A stretch of 64,000 bases of DNA, taken from Polynucleobacter sp. MWH-Spelu-300-X4. Lineage in GTDB: Bacteria; Pseudomonadota; Gammaproteobacteria; Burkholderiales; Burkholderiaceae. The DNA lies in the NCBI RefSeq assembly GCF_018687515.1, contig NZ_CP061294.1, positions 682,001-746,000 of the forward strand, in the 5' to 3' direction. This document shows positions 8,734 through 16,688 of this stretch, piece by piece (position 1 is the stretch's first letter; each line of letters opens with the position of its first letter). A program made the translations under genes and the position numbers. Below the pieces are notes generated by a model that saw only the letters and a program-made list of their open reading frames with translations, was not told the DNA's origin and ran no database searches.

Positions 8734-8895
8734 ATGGAAAATATTGTGCCGTATTTATCAGCAACATCGACCATTTTAGGGTTGGTGTTTTTTGTGGGGA
8801 TTGTTTGGTGGGCATGGTCCTCTAAACGTCAATCTGCTAATGATGAATCAGCTAATTTGCCATTTGATCTTCCTGACGAATATAAGAAGGACTAA
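8734..8895 (+). CDS. ccoQ: cbb3-type cytochrome c oxidase subunit IV (CcoQ/FixQ)
   Basis: A 53-residue protein read directly from the DNA. It has a single transmembrane helix (about residues 12-29, TSTILGLVFFVGIVWWAWS) followed by a cytoplasmic tail ending LPFDLPDEYKKD. CcoQ stabilises the assembled oxidase. AGAGG sits 5 nt before the ATG at 8734, and the stop at 8893-8895 is 2 nt before ccoP. Position between ccoO and ccoP, size and the LPFDLPDE-type tail all fit. Confidence 0.93.
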   Translation: MENIVPYLSATSTILGLVFFVGIVWWAWSSKRQSANDESANLPFDLPDEYKKD

Positions 8896-8897
8896 TC

Positions 8898-9824
8898 ATG
8901 AGTGACTTTTTTAATAATGGTTGGGGCGTATATATTGCCTTAGTAACAGCTGTAGGTATCGTGTGGTGCCTATATCTGTTGTTTTCACAACGTAAAACAA
9001 ACGTAACCTACAAGCCTGATGGATCTGTGGATGACACGGGTCATGTTTGGGATGAAGATTTACGTGAGTTAAATAATCCTTTGCCACGTTGGTGGATGTG
9101 GATGTTCTTGTTGTCTTGTATTTTTGGCATCGTTTATCTTGTGTTGTATCCAGGCATGGGTACCTACCAAGGTGTTTTGGGGTATACAACAACAGGCGCT
9201 CATGATGCGTCAGTAGTCCAGGCCAACCAAGAACTTAAGCCGATTTACGCTAAATACATGGAGTTGGACGTGAAGCAGGTTGCTGCTGATCCAAAAGCTC
9301 GTGAGATGGGCCAGCGTTTATTCTTGAATCATTGCGCTCAGTGTCACGGATCTGATGCTGGTGGTTCAAAAGGTTTCCCAAATTTATCCGATAGTGATTG
9401 GTTGTATGGTGGTGAACCTGAAACCATTAAGACAACTATTATGGGTGGTCGTGCTGGTGTTATGCCTCCGTTTGGCGCTGCTTTAGAAGGTGGTCAGGTA
9501 AGCGATGTGGCTAACTATGTACGTAGCTTGTCTGGTTTAGCTGCTGATCAGTTGAAGGCAGCTCGTGGTGCCGATGTATTTAAAGCTAACTGCGCAGCTT
9601 GTCACGGTGGTGACGGCAAAGGTAATGTTGCGATGGGTGCGCCTAACCTAACTGATAAAGTTTGGTTATATGGTGGGTCTGAAGCAACAATTATTGAAAC
9701 AGTTACAAAGGGTCGTAACGGTAAGATGCCTGCGCATGAAACTATTTTGACGCCTGAGAAAGTTCATTTATTGACTGCCTATGTTTGGGGGTTGTCTAAC
9801 GTTAAAGATAAAGCTGTTAAGTAA
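8898..9824 (+). CDS. ccoP: cbb3-type cytochrome c oxidase subunit III (di-haem)
   Basis: Di-haem c-type cytochrome that receives electrons from soluble cytochrome c. Two transmembrane helices near the N-terminus (about residues 9-28 and 66-86) flank HVWDEDLRELNNPLPRWW, a CcoP hallmark. The periplasmic part holds two haem sites, CAQCH near residue 146 and CAACH near residue 231, each followed by a GRxGxMP-type Met ligand loop. It has 308 residues. The stop TAA overlaps the ATG of ccoG by one base (TAATG), suggesting translational coupling. Confidence 0.97.
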   Translation: MSDFFNNGWGVYIALVTAVGIVWCLYLLFSQRKTNVTYKPDGSVDDTGHVWDEDLRELNNPLPRWWMWMFLLSCIFGIVYLVLYPGMGTYQGVLGYTTTGAHDASVVQANQELKPIYAKYMELDVKQVAADPKAREMGQRLFLNHCAQCHGSDAGGSKGFPNLSDSDWLYGGEPETIKTTIMGGRAGVMPPFGAALEGGQVSDVANYVRSLSGLAADQLKAARGADVFKANCAACHGGDGKGNVAMGAPNLTDKVWLYGGSEATIIETVTKGRNGKMPAHETILTPEKVHLLTAYVWGLSNVKDKAVK

Positions 9825-11284
9825 TGTCAAATAGTGTTCCAGAAGAAGAGGGTAACTCATCTAATACGGTTGAGTTATCCCTTTATGAAGTTAGGCGAAA
9901 AATCTACCCCCGCTCAGTGAGTGGGGTTTTTGCCAAGTGGCGTTTGATTTTGGTAGCTGCTACTCAGTTACTTTTTTACGGATTGCCTTGGATTACTTGG
10001 AACGGTCGACAGGCTGTTCTATTTGATTTGTTGTCACGTAAGTTTTATATCTTTGGCTTAGTTCTTTGGCCGCAGGATATTATTTATTTAACGCTCTTAT
10101 TAATCCTCTCGGCGTTAGCACTTTTCTTATTTACAGCTGTGGCCGGGCGTTTGTTCTGTGGTTATGCTTGCCCGCAGACGGTTTACACCGAAATTTTCAT
10201 GTGGATCGAACGCAAGGTAGAGGGAGATCGTTTTGCGCGGATTCGTTTGGATGGTGAAGATTGGCCATGGAGCTTCCGTAAATGGCGTATTAAGCTAACC
10301 AAACATGCGCTATGGATTTTGGTGGCCTTGTGGACTGGTTTCACATTTGTTGGTTATTTCACCCCAATGCAAGAGTTAAGTGCTGCGGTTATGTCAGCTA
10401 CTTTGGGGCCTTGGCAAGCATTTTGGTTGTTTTTCTATAGCTTTGCCACTTGGGGTAACGCTGGCTTTATGCGTGAGCAGGTATGTAAATACATGTGCCC
10501 CTATGCGCGCTTCCAAAGTGTGATGGTGGATAAAGACACCTTTGTTGTTACTTATGACAAAACTCGTGGTGAACCAAGAGGTAGTCGCTCAAAGTCTGCT
10601 GATCACAAAGAGTTGGGTTTGGGCGATTGCGTTGATTGCAGTATTTGTGTACAAGTTTGCCCAACAGGTATTGATATTCGTGATGGCCTTCAATACATGT
10701 GTATTGGTTGTGGCGCCTGTATTGATGCGTGTAATCAGGTGATGGATAAAGTAGGTTACCCACAAGGTTTAGTGCGTTATACATCTGAGCGTGCCATGTT
10801 GGAAAACATTGATAATAAAAAAGCACGCCACTATATTTTTAGACCGCGTGTGATGATTTATATCGGCATTATGGCTGTCTTAATGACTGCCTTTGCAGTT
10901 TCTCTTTTTATGCGTAATCCATTAAGGGTTGATGTAATGCGAGATCGTGGCGCATTAGCAAGGGAAATTGAAGGTACAAAGATTGAGAATGTTTATAGAC
11001 TTCAGATTATGAATTCATCTGAAAATCCTATGAGAGTTACTGTCGCTGCAACCGGTTTGCCTGGTATGCAGGTTTTGGATTCTCAAGGTAAAGAAGTTGG
11101 TGAGTTGGTGGTTAATTCGTCTAGCAATCTTTTAATACCCGTCAAAGTTCGCGTTTTGATTGATGATGTAAAAACAGGCAATTATCAAATTCATTTTGAT
11201 GTTCAAGCCAAAGAAGAGGGTTCTAATGCTTCAGAAGCTATTAGAGTTCGCGATGAAAAATCTAGTTTCATTGTTCCTCGTTAA
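9824..11284 (+). CDS. ccoG: cbb3 oxidase accessory iron-sulfur protein CcoG
   Basis: Membrane-bound Fe-S oxidoreductase of the CcoG/RdxA/FixG family, implicated in Cu2+ to Cu+ reduction during cbb3 assembly. The N-terminal half is membrane-embedded with CGYACPQTVYTEIFMW. A ferredoxin region follows with two four-Cys clusters (CVDCSICVQVCP and CIGCGACIDAC). An immunoglobulin-like periplasmic domain closes the protein after the last helix near residue 350. It has 486 residues. It overlaps ccoP by one base and precedes the fixH-like gene. Confidence 0.96.
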   Translation: MSNSVPEEEGNSSNTVELSLYEVRRKIYPRSVSGVFAKWRLILVAATQLLFYGLPWITWNGRQAVLFDLLSRKFYIFGLVLWPQDIIYLTLLLILSALALFLFTAVAGRLFCGYACPQTVYTEIFMWIERKVEGDRFARIRLDGEDWPWSFRKWRIKLTKHALWILVALWTGFTFVGYFTPMQELSAAVMSATLGPWQAFWLFFYSFATWGNAGFMREQVCKYMCPYARFQSVMVDKDTFVVTYDKTRGEPRGSRSKSADHKELGLGDCVDCSICVQVCPTGIDIRDGLQYMCIGCGACIDACNQVMDKVGYPQGLVRYTSERAMLENIDNKKARHYIFRPRVMIYIGIMAVLMTAFAVSLFMRNPLRVDVMRDRGALAREIEGTKIENVYRLQIMNSSENPMRVTVAATGLPGMQVLDSQGKEVGELVVNSSSNLLIPVKVRVLIDDVKTGNYQIHFDVQAKEEGSNASEAIRVRDEKSSFIVPR

Positions 11285-11308
11285 TTAGAGGAATAGAGAT
11301 AGGAGCTG

Positions 11309-11497
11309 ATGATGTCAGATACAAAAGTAAAACCTTGGTGGAAACAGTTGTGGCCTTGGCTAATCATTAGTGGTCCCGCAATTGGCGCTATCGGTTCTGC
11401 CATTACGATTTACTTGGCATTAACCAAAGATGTTGATCAGGTGGTGCGCGAGGGTGTAGTCAAGCAAGGCTTTAAAGTGGAGCAAGTGACCAAATGA
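11309..11497 (+). CDS. FixH-like small membrane protein (short CcoH form)
   Basis: A 62-residue protein with PWWKQLWPWLIISGPAIG at the N-terminus, one transmembrane helix, and VVREGVVKQGFKVEQ at the end. That order (PWW-PW, helix, Y/V-K-Q-G) matches the start of FixH/CcoH, which is usually about 150 residues or more, so the periplasmic domain is missing. FixH/CcoH assists late cbb3 assembly. AGGAG precedes the tandem ATGs at 11309 and 11312; either may be used. It overlaps the next gene through ATGA. Confidence 0.75.
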   Translation: MMSDTKVKPWWKQLWPWLIISGPAIGAIGSAITIYLALTKDVDQVVREGVVKQGFKVEQVTK

Positions 11498-11754
11498 AAA
11501 CGCGCTTATTGATGTGGATTCTGTGGCCTTCGTTTTTGGTGGCAGGTATGGCTGAAGGTTTACTTTTTACCATGATTGATCCAGATGACTTGGTGTTCTT
11601 TGGACATCATTTAGAAGCCACTCATGAGGCAGTTTATTCAGTAGGATTTTTTATCCTCTGGGGTTTGTGTGCACTTTCGAGTGCTTTAAGTATTTTTGTT
11701 CTTCCTGGAACGTTATCTGATTTAGAGGAAAAAACAGATCGTTTCATGTTTTAA
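11494..11754 (+). CDS. Small membrane protein of the cbb3 cluster, unknown function
   Basis: An 86-residue protein with two predicted membrane helices (about residues 5-25 and 45-70). A His-rich link between them (FFGHHLEATHEAVYS) could ligate metal or haem, which is inference. The charged C-terminus (LEEKTDRFMF) is probably cytoplasmic. It starts inside the stop codon of the fixH-like gene (ATGA), so the two are co-translated at the end of the ccoNOQPG operon. I do not recognise a named family. A role in oxidase assembly is suggested only by position. Confidence 0.75.
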   Translation: MKTRLLMWILWPSFLVAGMAEGLLFTMIDPDDLVFFGHHLEATHEAVYSVGFFILWGLCALSSALSIFVLPGTLSDLEEKTDRFMF

Positions 11755-11773
11755 ATGAAAAGTAAATAATCTC

Positions 11774-11807
11774 AAATAAAAAAGCAGCCTAGGCTGCTTT
11801 TTTATTT
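11774..11807. terminator. Bidirectional terminator, perfect 34-bp palindrome
   Basis: A fully symmetric palindrome: AAATAAAAAAGCAGCCT and its exact reverse complement meet at 11790/11791. As RNA it folds into a GC-centred stem with a T-run on either strand. It ends both the cco operon (+) and the convergent fnr gene (-), whose stop codon lies within it. Confidence 0.9.
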
Positions 11808-12581
11808 GGCGGTTTGATTATTTAATATGTGTACGTGATTAGGGTCGGCGCAGTGAATAGCTCGGGATTTCCCTGCAAGCTCCAATAAGCCGTCCATATC
11901 AATTAGCTTAATGTGGCGTTGTTTAATTTGAATAAGGCCTGATTCGGTAAAGCGAGAGAACAGGCGGCTAACGGTTTCCAATTGAATACCTAGGTAACTG
12001 CCAATCTCTTCACGGCTCATGCGTAAGTGATATTCAATGGGAGAGTAGCCGCGAGCGGCTAAACGGTCAGATAGATTTAATAGAAAACTAGCTAGGCGTT
12101 CTTCAGCTCTCAGAGAGCCTAGCGATAGCATGTGTCGTTGGTCTTGCGTTAATTCACGGCTGAGAATTCGATGGAATTGATGTTGTAGCGAAGGAATTTG
12201 TCTCGCTAGACTCTCAAAGTCGGAGAAACGTACCACGCAAGCTTCACTATCCTCAAGAGCAATAGCATTTGATTGGTAATGGTTTTCACCAATGCCATCA
12301 AGACCTAGCATCTCTCCAGGTAAGTGGAAACCGGTAATTTGTTCACGCCCATCTTGTAAGGCATATTCTGTTTTTAGTGTGCCGAACTTAATGCCATAAA
12401 CAGCGGTGAGGGGTTCGCCTTGTCGATAGAGCGATTCGCCTTTTTTGAGACGTACCCTTTCAGTGACAAGGGTGTCAATTTTGTTGACGTCATCTTGACT
12501 TAAGCCAACTGGCAGACAAAATTGCCCAAGCACGCATGTTGAGCATTTATTAAGTTTGTCTACAGAGGGTATATGATTCAT
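11802..12581 (-). CDS. fnr: FNR-type oxygen-sensing transcription regulator
   Basis: Crp/Fnr family regulator that binds a [4Fe-4S] cluster when oxygen is low and then activates TTGAT-N4-ATCAA promoters. Cluster ligands match E. coli FNR in spacing: Cys13, Cys16, Cys22 (CSTCVLGQFC) plus Cys115. A cyclic-nucleotide-type beta-roll spans roughly 35-150, and a winged helix carries ETVSRLFSRF, the FNR recognition helix with Glu and Arg for the TTGAT half site. It has 259 residues. Convergent with the cco operon it probably controls, with an FNR-like box just before its own start. Confidence 0.93.
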   Translation of the reverse strand: MNHIPSVDKLNKCSTCVLGQFCLPVGLSQDDVNKIDTLVTERVRLKKGESLYRQGEPLTAVYGIKFGTLKTEYALQDGREQITGFHLPGEMLGLDGIGENHYQSNAIALEDSEACVVRFSDFESLARQIPSLQHQFHRILSRELTQDQRHMLSLGSLRAEERLASFLLNLSDRLAARGYSPIEYHLRMSREEIGSYLGIQLETVSRLFSRFTESGLIQIKQRHIKLIDMDGLLELAGKSRAIHCADPNHVHILNNQTAK

Positions 12582-12589
12582 GCGTCTAT

Positions 12590-12603
12590 TTGGTTTAAAT
12601 CAA
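12590..12603. promoter_or_regulatory. FNR-like box between fnr and the TauE/SafE gene
   Basis: TTGGTTTAAATCAA is TTGGT-N4-ATCAA, one base from the FNR consensus. It ends 9 nt before the fnr start codon, a position suited to autorepression. Its centre is 41.5 nt from the start implied by TATTCT at 12626-12631, so it could also activate the divergent TauE/SafE gene. Confidence 0.6.
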
Positions 12604-12674
12604 CTACAGGGCTAATAATAGTTAGTATTCTATAGCCATTTTGTGACATTAATACTTACAAAATATACCTAATC

Positions 12675-13421
12675 ATGGTCACAAGTACCTTGTTCTTAAC
12701 TATCTTTCTGGGCGCTTTAGTCAGCGGCTGGCACTGCGCTCTGATGTGTGGTGGGATATCCGCTGCCATTGAAAAAAATGTTTCCCCAAAAAAATCTACG
12801 GTTGTCCCGTTGAGGGCTAGCACCAAACAATCCTTTATTTATGAACAAATGCTGATGCATGCTGGGCGTGTGAGCAGTTATGTTTTATTGGGCGCTTTAG
12901 CGGGGTCGTTGGGTTTTCCTATTTGGCAACAGGATTGGGTGCCTGTTCAAAGAGTCCTTTTTGCTTTAGCTTCTGGCATTTTTCTTTTACAGGGGTACCG
13001 AATTCTCCGGCAAACGAAAGGCCAAGTGAGTACTTGGGAGGTTTGGTTTAATGAAAAAACAGCCCACATATGGTCCAAATTAGCCAAAAAAGTAATTGCA
13101 GGGCACCATCATCAAGCGCGTTGGTGGAGTGGGGTTGTTTGGGGGTTGGTGCCTTGTGGCCTTATTTATAGCGTATTGCCTTTGGCATTTTTGTCGGGGG
13201 ATCCTGGATCAGGCGCTTTGTTGATGTTGGCATTTGGCTTGGGTACTTTGCCTAACTTACTACTAATTTCAGGATTGTCCGCTAGGTTAGCGGGTTGGGG
13301 GCACCTGAGTTCGGTAAGGTACTTTGTGGCACTTTTGATGTTTTCAACTGGATTGTTTGGTTTGTATAGAGCTTTGACCCTTTCAGATGCGCTTTTGAAA
13401 GGCGGTTTTTGCATTGCCTGA
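12675..13421 (+). CDS. TauE/SafE (DsbD_2-like) membrane protein linked to cbb3 oxidase
   Basis: Inner-membrane protein of 248 residues with about six helices. The first helix holds LVSGWHCALMCGG, and GVVWGLVPCGLIYSVL follows later; these paired Cys-containing helices are typical of the 'sulfite exporter TauE/SafE' PF13386 group related to the DsbD transmembrane core. Members next to ccoN/ccoI clusters are thought to help copper or haem delivery, but the substrate is not known. It is divergent from fnr and shares an FNR-like box, which supports a microaerobic role. No Shine-Dalgarno is evident. Confidence 0.8.
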   Translation: MVTSTLFLTIFLGALVSGWHCALMCGGISAAIEKNVSPKKSTVVPLRASTKQSFIYEQMLMHAGRVSSYVLLGALAGSLGFPIWQQDWVPVQRVLFALASGIFLLQGYRILRQTKGQVSTWEVWFNEKTAHIWSKLAKKVIAGHHHQARWWSGVVWGLVPCGLIYSVLPLAFLSGDPGSGALLMLAFGLGTLPNLLLISGLSARLAGWGHLSSVRYFVALLMFSTGLFGLYRALTLSDALLKGGFCIA

Positions 13422-13523
13422 ACTTTGTTACAATAATTCCCTAGTCGGTTAATAAAAATATGTCCGGTGTCTATGTGCCGGCAATCCTTAACCCTAATAT
13501 AAATATTTTCCCTTTTTAAATTT

Positions 13524-14183
13524 ATGAATCCTGAACAGCTCAAGCTGGTGCTTGAAACTGCACTCTTATGTGCATCTGAGCCTATGACGATTAATGACTT
13601 GCGTCGTTTATTTGTAGAAGAAGTGCCTGCTGAAGACATTAAAAATGTTTTAACGGAAATTCAGGCTGATTGGTCAGAAAAGGGAATGGAGCTTCTCGAG
13701 TTAGCAACAGGCTGGCGTTTCCAGAGTCGTTTGAGTATGCGAGAGTTCTTAGATCGCTTAACGCCTGAGAAGCCACCTAGGTATTCAAGAGCAGTTATGG
13801 AGACTTTGGCAATTATTGCTTATAGACAGCCTGTAACTCGTGGTGAGATTGAAGAGATTCGTGGTGTAACGGTTAGTTCAAATGTGGTTAAGCAGTTAGA
13901 AGACCGCGGTTGGATTGAGGTGGTTGGGCATAAAGAAACTGTGGGTCGTCCAGGTCTGTATGCAACAACTCGTGATTTTTTAGATGATCTCTCGTTAACA
14001 TCTTTGCAAGATTTGCCAATCCTAGAAAGCGCTGAAGCTCAGGCAGAGTCAGTTGCTCAGCGTGTGATGGAGTTTGAGGGTGATGCGGCTCAGGTGATAG
14101 ATGTCGAAGCTAAAGAGTCGGTGGAGGGTGGTTCAGAGGAATCCCCAGAAGCTTCAGATAGTAATGATCAAGATAAAGCCTAA
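13524..14183 (+). CDS. scpB: Segregation and condensation protein B
   Basis: Kleisin-associated winged-helix protein of the SMC-ScpAB condensin complex, needed for chromosome compaction and segregation. The family signature appears as [32 protein letters not shown] and [16 protein letters not shown]. The two winged-helix domains fill residues 1-175; an acidic, low-complexity tail follows. It has 219 residues. The stop TAA overlaps the rluB ATG (TAATG), so the two genes are coupled. No Shine-Dalgarno is seen before the ATG. A TACAAT at about 13429 may be the promoter -10. Confidence 0.95.
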   Translation: MNPEQLKLVLETALLCASEPMTINDLRRLFVEEVPAEDIKNVLTEIQADWSEKGMELLELATGWRFQSRLSMREFLDRLTPEKPPRYSRAVMETLAIIAYRQPVTRGEIEEIRGVTVSSNVVKQLEDRGWIEVVGHKETVGRPGLYATTRDFLDDLSLTSLQDLPILESAEAQAESVAQRVMEFEGDAAQVIDVEAKESVEGGSEESPEASDSNDQDKA

Positions 14184-16015
14184 TGACAACACCTGAATTT
14201 GAATCGGATAAACCTTCATCATCTGTTGTGAGTGAGGGGAAAGAATCAGCTAATACAGCTGGTGGGCAAGAAGGTGGTGAGCGTCGACCTAAACGTTTTG
14301 GCCGTGGACCTTATAACAAGGGGCGCGGTAAGCCTCGTGCAAAACCTACGGCAGAAGGTGATGCAGTAGAAGGTGCTGAGTCTGCTCCCGTGGTTGAGGG
14401 GGAAAGCGTTGTTGGTGCAGAGGGTCAGCGTCCTGAAAGACGTGGACCTAGACATCAGCGTCATGAGAGGTCTGAGCGTACGCAACGTCATCAGCAAGCA
14501 CCTAAAGCAAATCCTTTGGCAGAAGAGAGTCAAGCGCTGTTTGCTTCGGTTGTTTCCGGTGAGTTTGATGCAGCGCTTGATGCTCCTGAAGCCGAGCCGG
14601 AAGTGACGCATGAAATGGTTGCTCAAACTTTGGCAGAGATTGCTGAGGAAGATCGTGAGCACGCTGAGGATGGCGCTGAGAAAGAGTTGGCTACTGAAGA
14701 AGAGGTTATGCCGACGCTGCAATTCTCAAGCGTTGATGAGTTGCCCTTAAGCTTACGTGATGAAGTTTGGTCTGATCTTGATGACGTTGATGAAGAAGGT
14801 TTCGACGAAGATACTGTCAAGTTGCATAAAGTTCTAGCTGATGCGGGTATGGGGTCGCGCCGTGACATGGAGGACTTGATTATTCAAGGCCGTGTGTCTG
14901 TGAATGGTATGCCTGCTCATATTGGTCAGAGAGTGGGGCCGACTGATCAAGTGCGTATTAATGGCAAGATGGTGCATCGTAAGATTGCAACAAAGCCCCC
15001 TCGTGTCATCATGTATCACAAGCCTGCGGGGGAGATTGTGAGTCAATCAGACCCTGAAGGTCGACCGACGGTATTTGATCGTTTGCCTAAAGCGAAGCAG
15101 GGTAGATGGATTGCTGTAGGCCGTCTGGATTTCAATACAGAAGGGCTTTTGTTATTTACAACTTCTGGTGAGTTGGCTAATCGTTTGATGCACCCACGTT
15201 ATGGGGTTGAACGTGAGTATGCTGCTCGTATCTTAGGTGAGTTAGATCCTGAGCAAGAGAAGCAGTTAAAGACAGGTGTTCAATTAGATGATGGCGTTGC
15301 CAAATTTTTAAGATTAATTGCTGGTGGTGGCGAGGGTGCAAACCGTTGGTATCACGTGGCTCTAACTGAAGGCCGTAACCGCGAGGTTCGCCGTATGTTT
15401 GAGGCGGTAGGTCATGTTGTTTCACGCTTGATTCGTACGCGTTATGGTTTATTTGTGTTGCCTCCTCGCTTGAGAAGAGGCCGTTGGGAAGAGGTTCCTT
15501 CCGATCAAATTGTGCAATTGATGAAGATGGCTGGCCTAAAAGTTCCTCAAGGTATGGGGGATAAACCAAGGCGGGATCCTAGAGATGGCCGAGGACATCG
15601 ATCTGAATCGGGTGGTGGTCAGCCTGACCCAATGCAAACATCAGTGTCTTATTGGGGGTCGAAAGATGCTTTAAGGCAGGCTTCTAGTCGAAGTTTTGCT
15701 CAAGGGCATGGTGACGAGCGTGGTGGTTCGAAGCATAAAGGTAAAGGGCATCGCTCTAATGCTGGTGGTCGTCCGCATCAAGGTCGTTCTGGCGGTGGCC
15801 AAGGTCAGGGTCAGGGTCGTCGTTTTGATGAGGATAGTCAAGCGGGTGTTCACCATGGCAGTGGTTTTGGTTCGGCAGCTGATAAACCGCGTTCTGGACA
15901 AAAATTTGGTAAAAAAGGCCCTGGTCAGGGGGCTCATCGTTCTGGGGCTGGTAAAAATCGGGGTCAGAGTGCTAAGCCGGGCGCCAAATTTGGTAAAAAA
16001 TTCACAAAAAGCTGA
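14183..16015 (+). CDS. rluB: 23S rRNA pseudouridine(2605) synthase RluB, extended
   Basis: RsuA/RluB-type synthase that converts U2605 of 23S rRNA to pseudouridine. It has an S4 RNA-binding domain from about residue 211 ([21 protein letters not shown]) and a catalytic domain with [14 protein letters not shown], catalytic Asp near 315, and a [11 protein letters not shown] motif. The core is ordinary, but the protein has 610 residues, about twice E. coli RluB. An N-terminal extension of about 205 residues is basic then strongly acidic, and a C-terminal tail of about 150 residues is rich in Gly, Arg, Lys, His and Gln. Such tails occur in Burkholderiales RluB and probably bind RNA. Co-transcribed with scpB. 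Confidence 0.93.
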   Translation: MTTPEFESDKPSSSVVSEGKESANTAGGQEGGERRPKRFGRGPYNKGRGKPRAKPTAEGDAVEGAESAPVVEGESVVGAEGQRPERRGPRHQRHERSERTQRHQQAPKANPLAEESQALFASVVSGEFDAALDAPEAEPEVTHEMVAQTLAEIAEEDREHAEDGAEKELATEEEVMPTLQFSSVDELPLSLRDEVWSDLDDVDEEGFDEDTVKLHKVLADAGMGSRRDMEDLIIQGRVSVNGMPAHIGQRVGPTDQVRINGKMVHRKIATKPPRVIMYHKPAGEIVSQSDPEGRPTVFDRLPKAKQGRWIAVGRLDFNTEGLLLFTTSGELANRLMHPRYGVEREYAARILGELDPEQEKQLKTGVQLDDGVAKFLRLIAGGGEGANRWYHVALTEGRNREVRRMFEAVGHVVSRLIRTRYGLFVLPPRLRRGRWEEVPSDQIVQLMKMAGLKVPQGMGDKPRRDPRDGRGHRSESGGGQPDPMQTSVSYWGSKDALRQASSRSFAQGHGDERGGSKHKGKGHRSNAGGRPHQGRSGGGQGQGQGRRFDEDSQAGVHHGSGFGSAADKPRSGQKFGKKGPGQGAHRSGAGKNRGQSAKPGAKFGKKFTKS

Positions 16016-16022
16016 TTAAAAC

Positions 16023-16047
16023 AAGGGTTCCCTAAGGGGAATCCCTT
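16023..16047 (+). terminator. Hairpin after rluB, possible terminator
   Basis: AAGGG (16023-16027) and TTCCC (16028-16032) pair with GGGAA (16037-16041) and CCCTT (16043-16047), giving a 10-bp stem with one bulged T. No T-run follows. Its end overlaps the -35 of the rimP promoter, so it may serve rluB weakly. Confidence 0.45.
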
Positions 16048-16074
16048 GGCAGCTATTTGAACTTCCTATATAAT
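16046..16074 (+). promoter_or_regulatory. Strong sigma70 promoter of the rimP-nusA-infB operon leader
   Basis: TTGGCA (16046-16051), a 17-bp spacer, and a perfect TATAAT (16069-16074). The predicted start is near 16081, giving a leader of about 113 nt before rimP. Confidence 0.85.
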
Positions 16075-16080
16075 TCAAGT

Positions 16081-16169
16081 CTTTAGTAGTTCCGGCTAAA
16101 GTTGCGTTCAACGTAAGTCGGGCATGTTCTTTTTGTTTAGGAATATGGGCTCTATGCCCATTTTTTTTT
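16081..16169 (+). promoter_or_regulatory. Structured leader RNA ending in an intrinsic terminator (attenuator or sRNA)
   Basis: The transcript expected from the promoter at 16046-16074 would first form CTTTAG/CTAAAG (16081-16086 with 16096-16101), then TTGCG/CGTAA around TTCAA (about 16103-16117), and end in a strong terminator: ATGGGC/GCCCAT (16145-16161) followed by eight or more T. The terminator lies 25 nt before the rimP ATG. Either it attenuates the operon, as described for rimP leaders in enterobacteria, or an 89-nt small RNA is released. A competing antiterminator is not obvious. Confidence 0.65.
16145..16169 (+). terminator. Intrinsic terminator inside the rimP leader
   Basis: Stem ATGGGC (16145-16150) with GCCCAT (16156-16161), loop TCTAT, then a continuous T-run to 16169. 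A canonical terminator placed downstream of a strong promoter and upstream of the operon's first gene. Confidence 0.85.
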
Positions 16170-16193
16170 GGTGAAATTAAACGTAATAGCTTT

Positions 16194-16688
16194 ATGGCAA
16201 ACGAACAAGTTTTAATTGCTGATGCTTTAAAGGGCCTAGGTTACACACTCGTGGATATCGAGCGTGAAGGTCGTGGTTTGCTGCGCGTCACAATTGAAAA
16301 CATTGATTATTCACGCCCAATTGATATTACGGATTGCGAAAAAGTAAGTCGCCATTTGAATTACAGCTTGCCTGTAGATGGGGTTAACTATGAGCGATTG
16401 GAAGTTTCTTCACCAGGATTAGATCGACCTGTGAAAACAGTGGGAGACCATATCCGCTTCGCGGGTTTGGAGGCAAATGTTAAGTTGCGTGTTGCTCTAT
16501 CCGGTAGAAAGAATTATGTGGGTGTCTTACAAGGTTTGGTTAGTGGTGACGCTGACTCTGTAGATGCCAAACTAGGTTTGTTGTTTGAAGCACCTGATGG
16601 CAATGAAGCCATGCTGGAATTTACTCTAGCCGAAGTTGAAAAAACTAGGTTAGTCCCTGTCGTTGATTTCAAAGGAAGAAAATCATGA
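16194..16688 (+). CDS. rimP: Ribosome maturation factor RimP
   Basis: Assembly factor for the 30S subunit that acts on the 16S rRNA central domain. It has 164 residues with the RimP N-domain ([31 protein letters not shown]) and [17 protein letters not shown], the most conserved family stretch, then an SH3-like C-domain. It is the first gene of rimP-nusA-infB-rbfA-truB. The stop overlaps nusA by 4 nt (ATGA). No clear Shine-Dalgarno precedes it; the leader terminator at 16145-16169 is just upstream. Confidence 0.97.
   Translation: MANEQVLIADALKGLGYTLVDIEREGRGLLRVTIENIDYSRPIDITDCEKVSRHLNYSLPVDGVNYERLEVSSPGLDRPVKTVGDHIRFAGLEANVKLRVALSGRKNYVGVLQGLVSGDADSVDAKLGLLFEAPDGNEAMLEFTLAEVEKTRLVPVVDFKGRKS

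Noticed and set aside
13166..13639. Minus-strand open frame of 157 codons across the TauE/SafE-scpB junction
   Set aside because: Antisense to two good genes, no recognisable domain, and composition typical of a shadow frame.
15177..15569. Minus-strand open frame of 130 codons inside rluB
   Set aside because: Lies wholly antisense to the conserved catalytic domain of RluB, with no ribosome binding site and no family resemblance.
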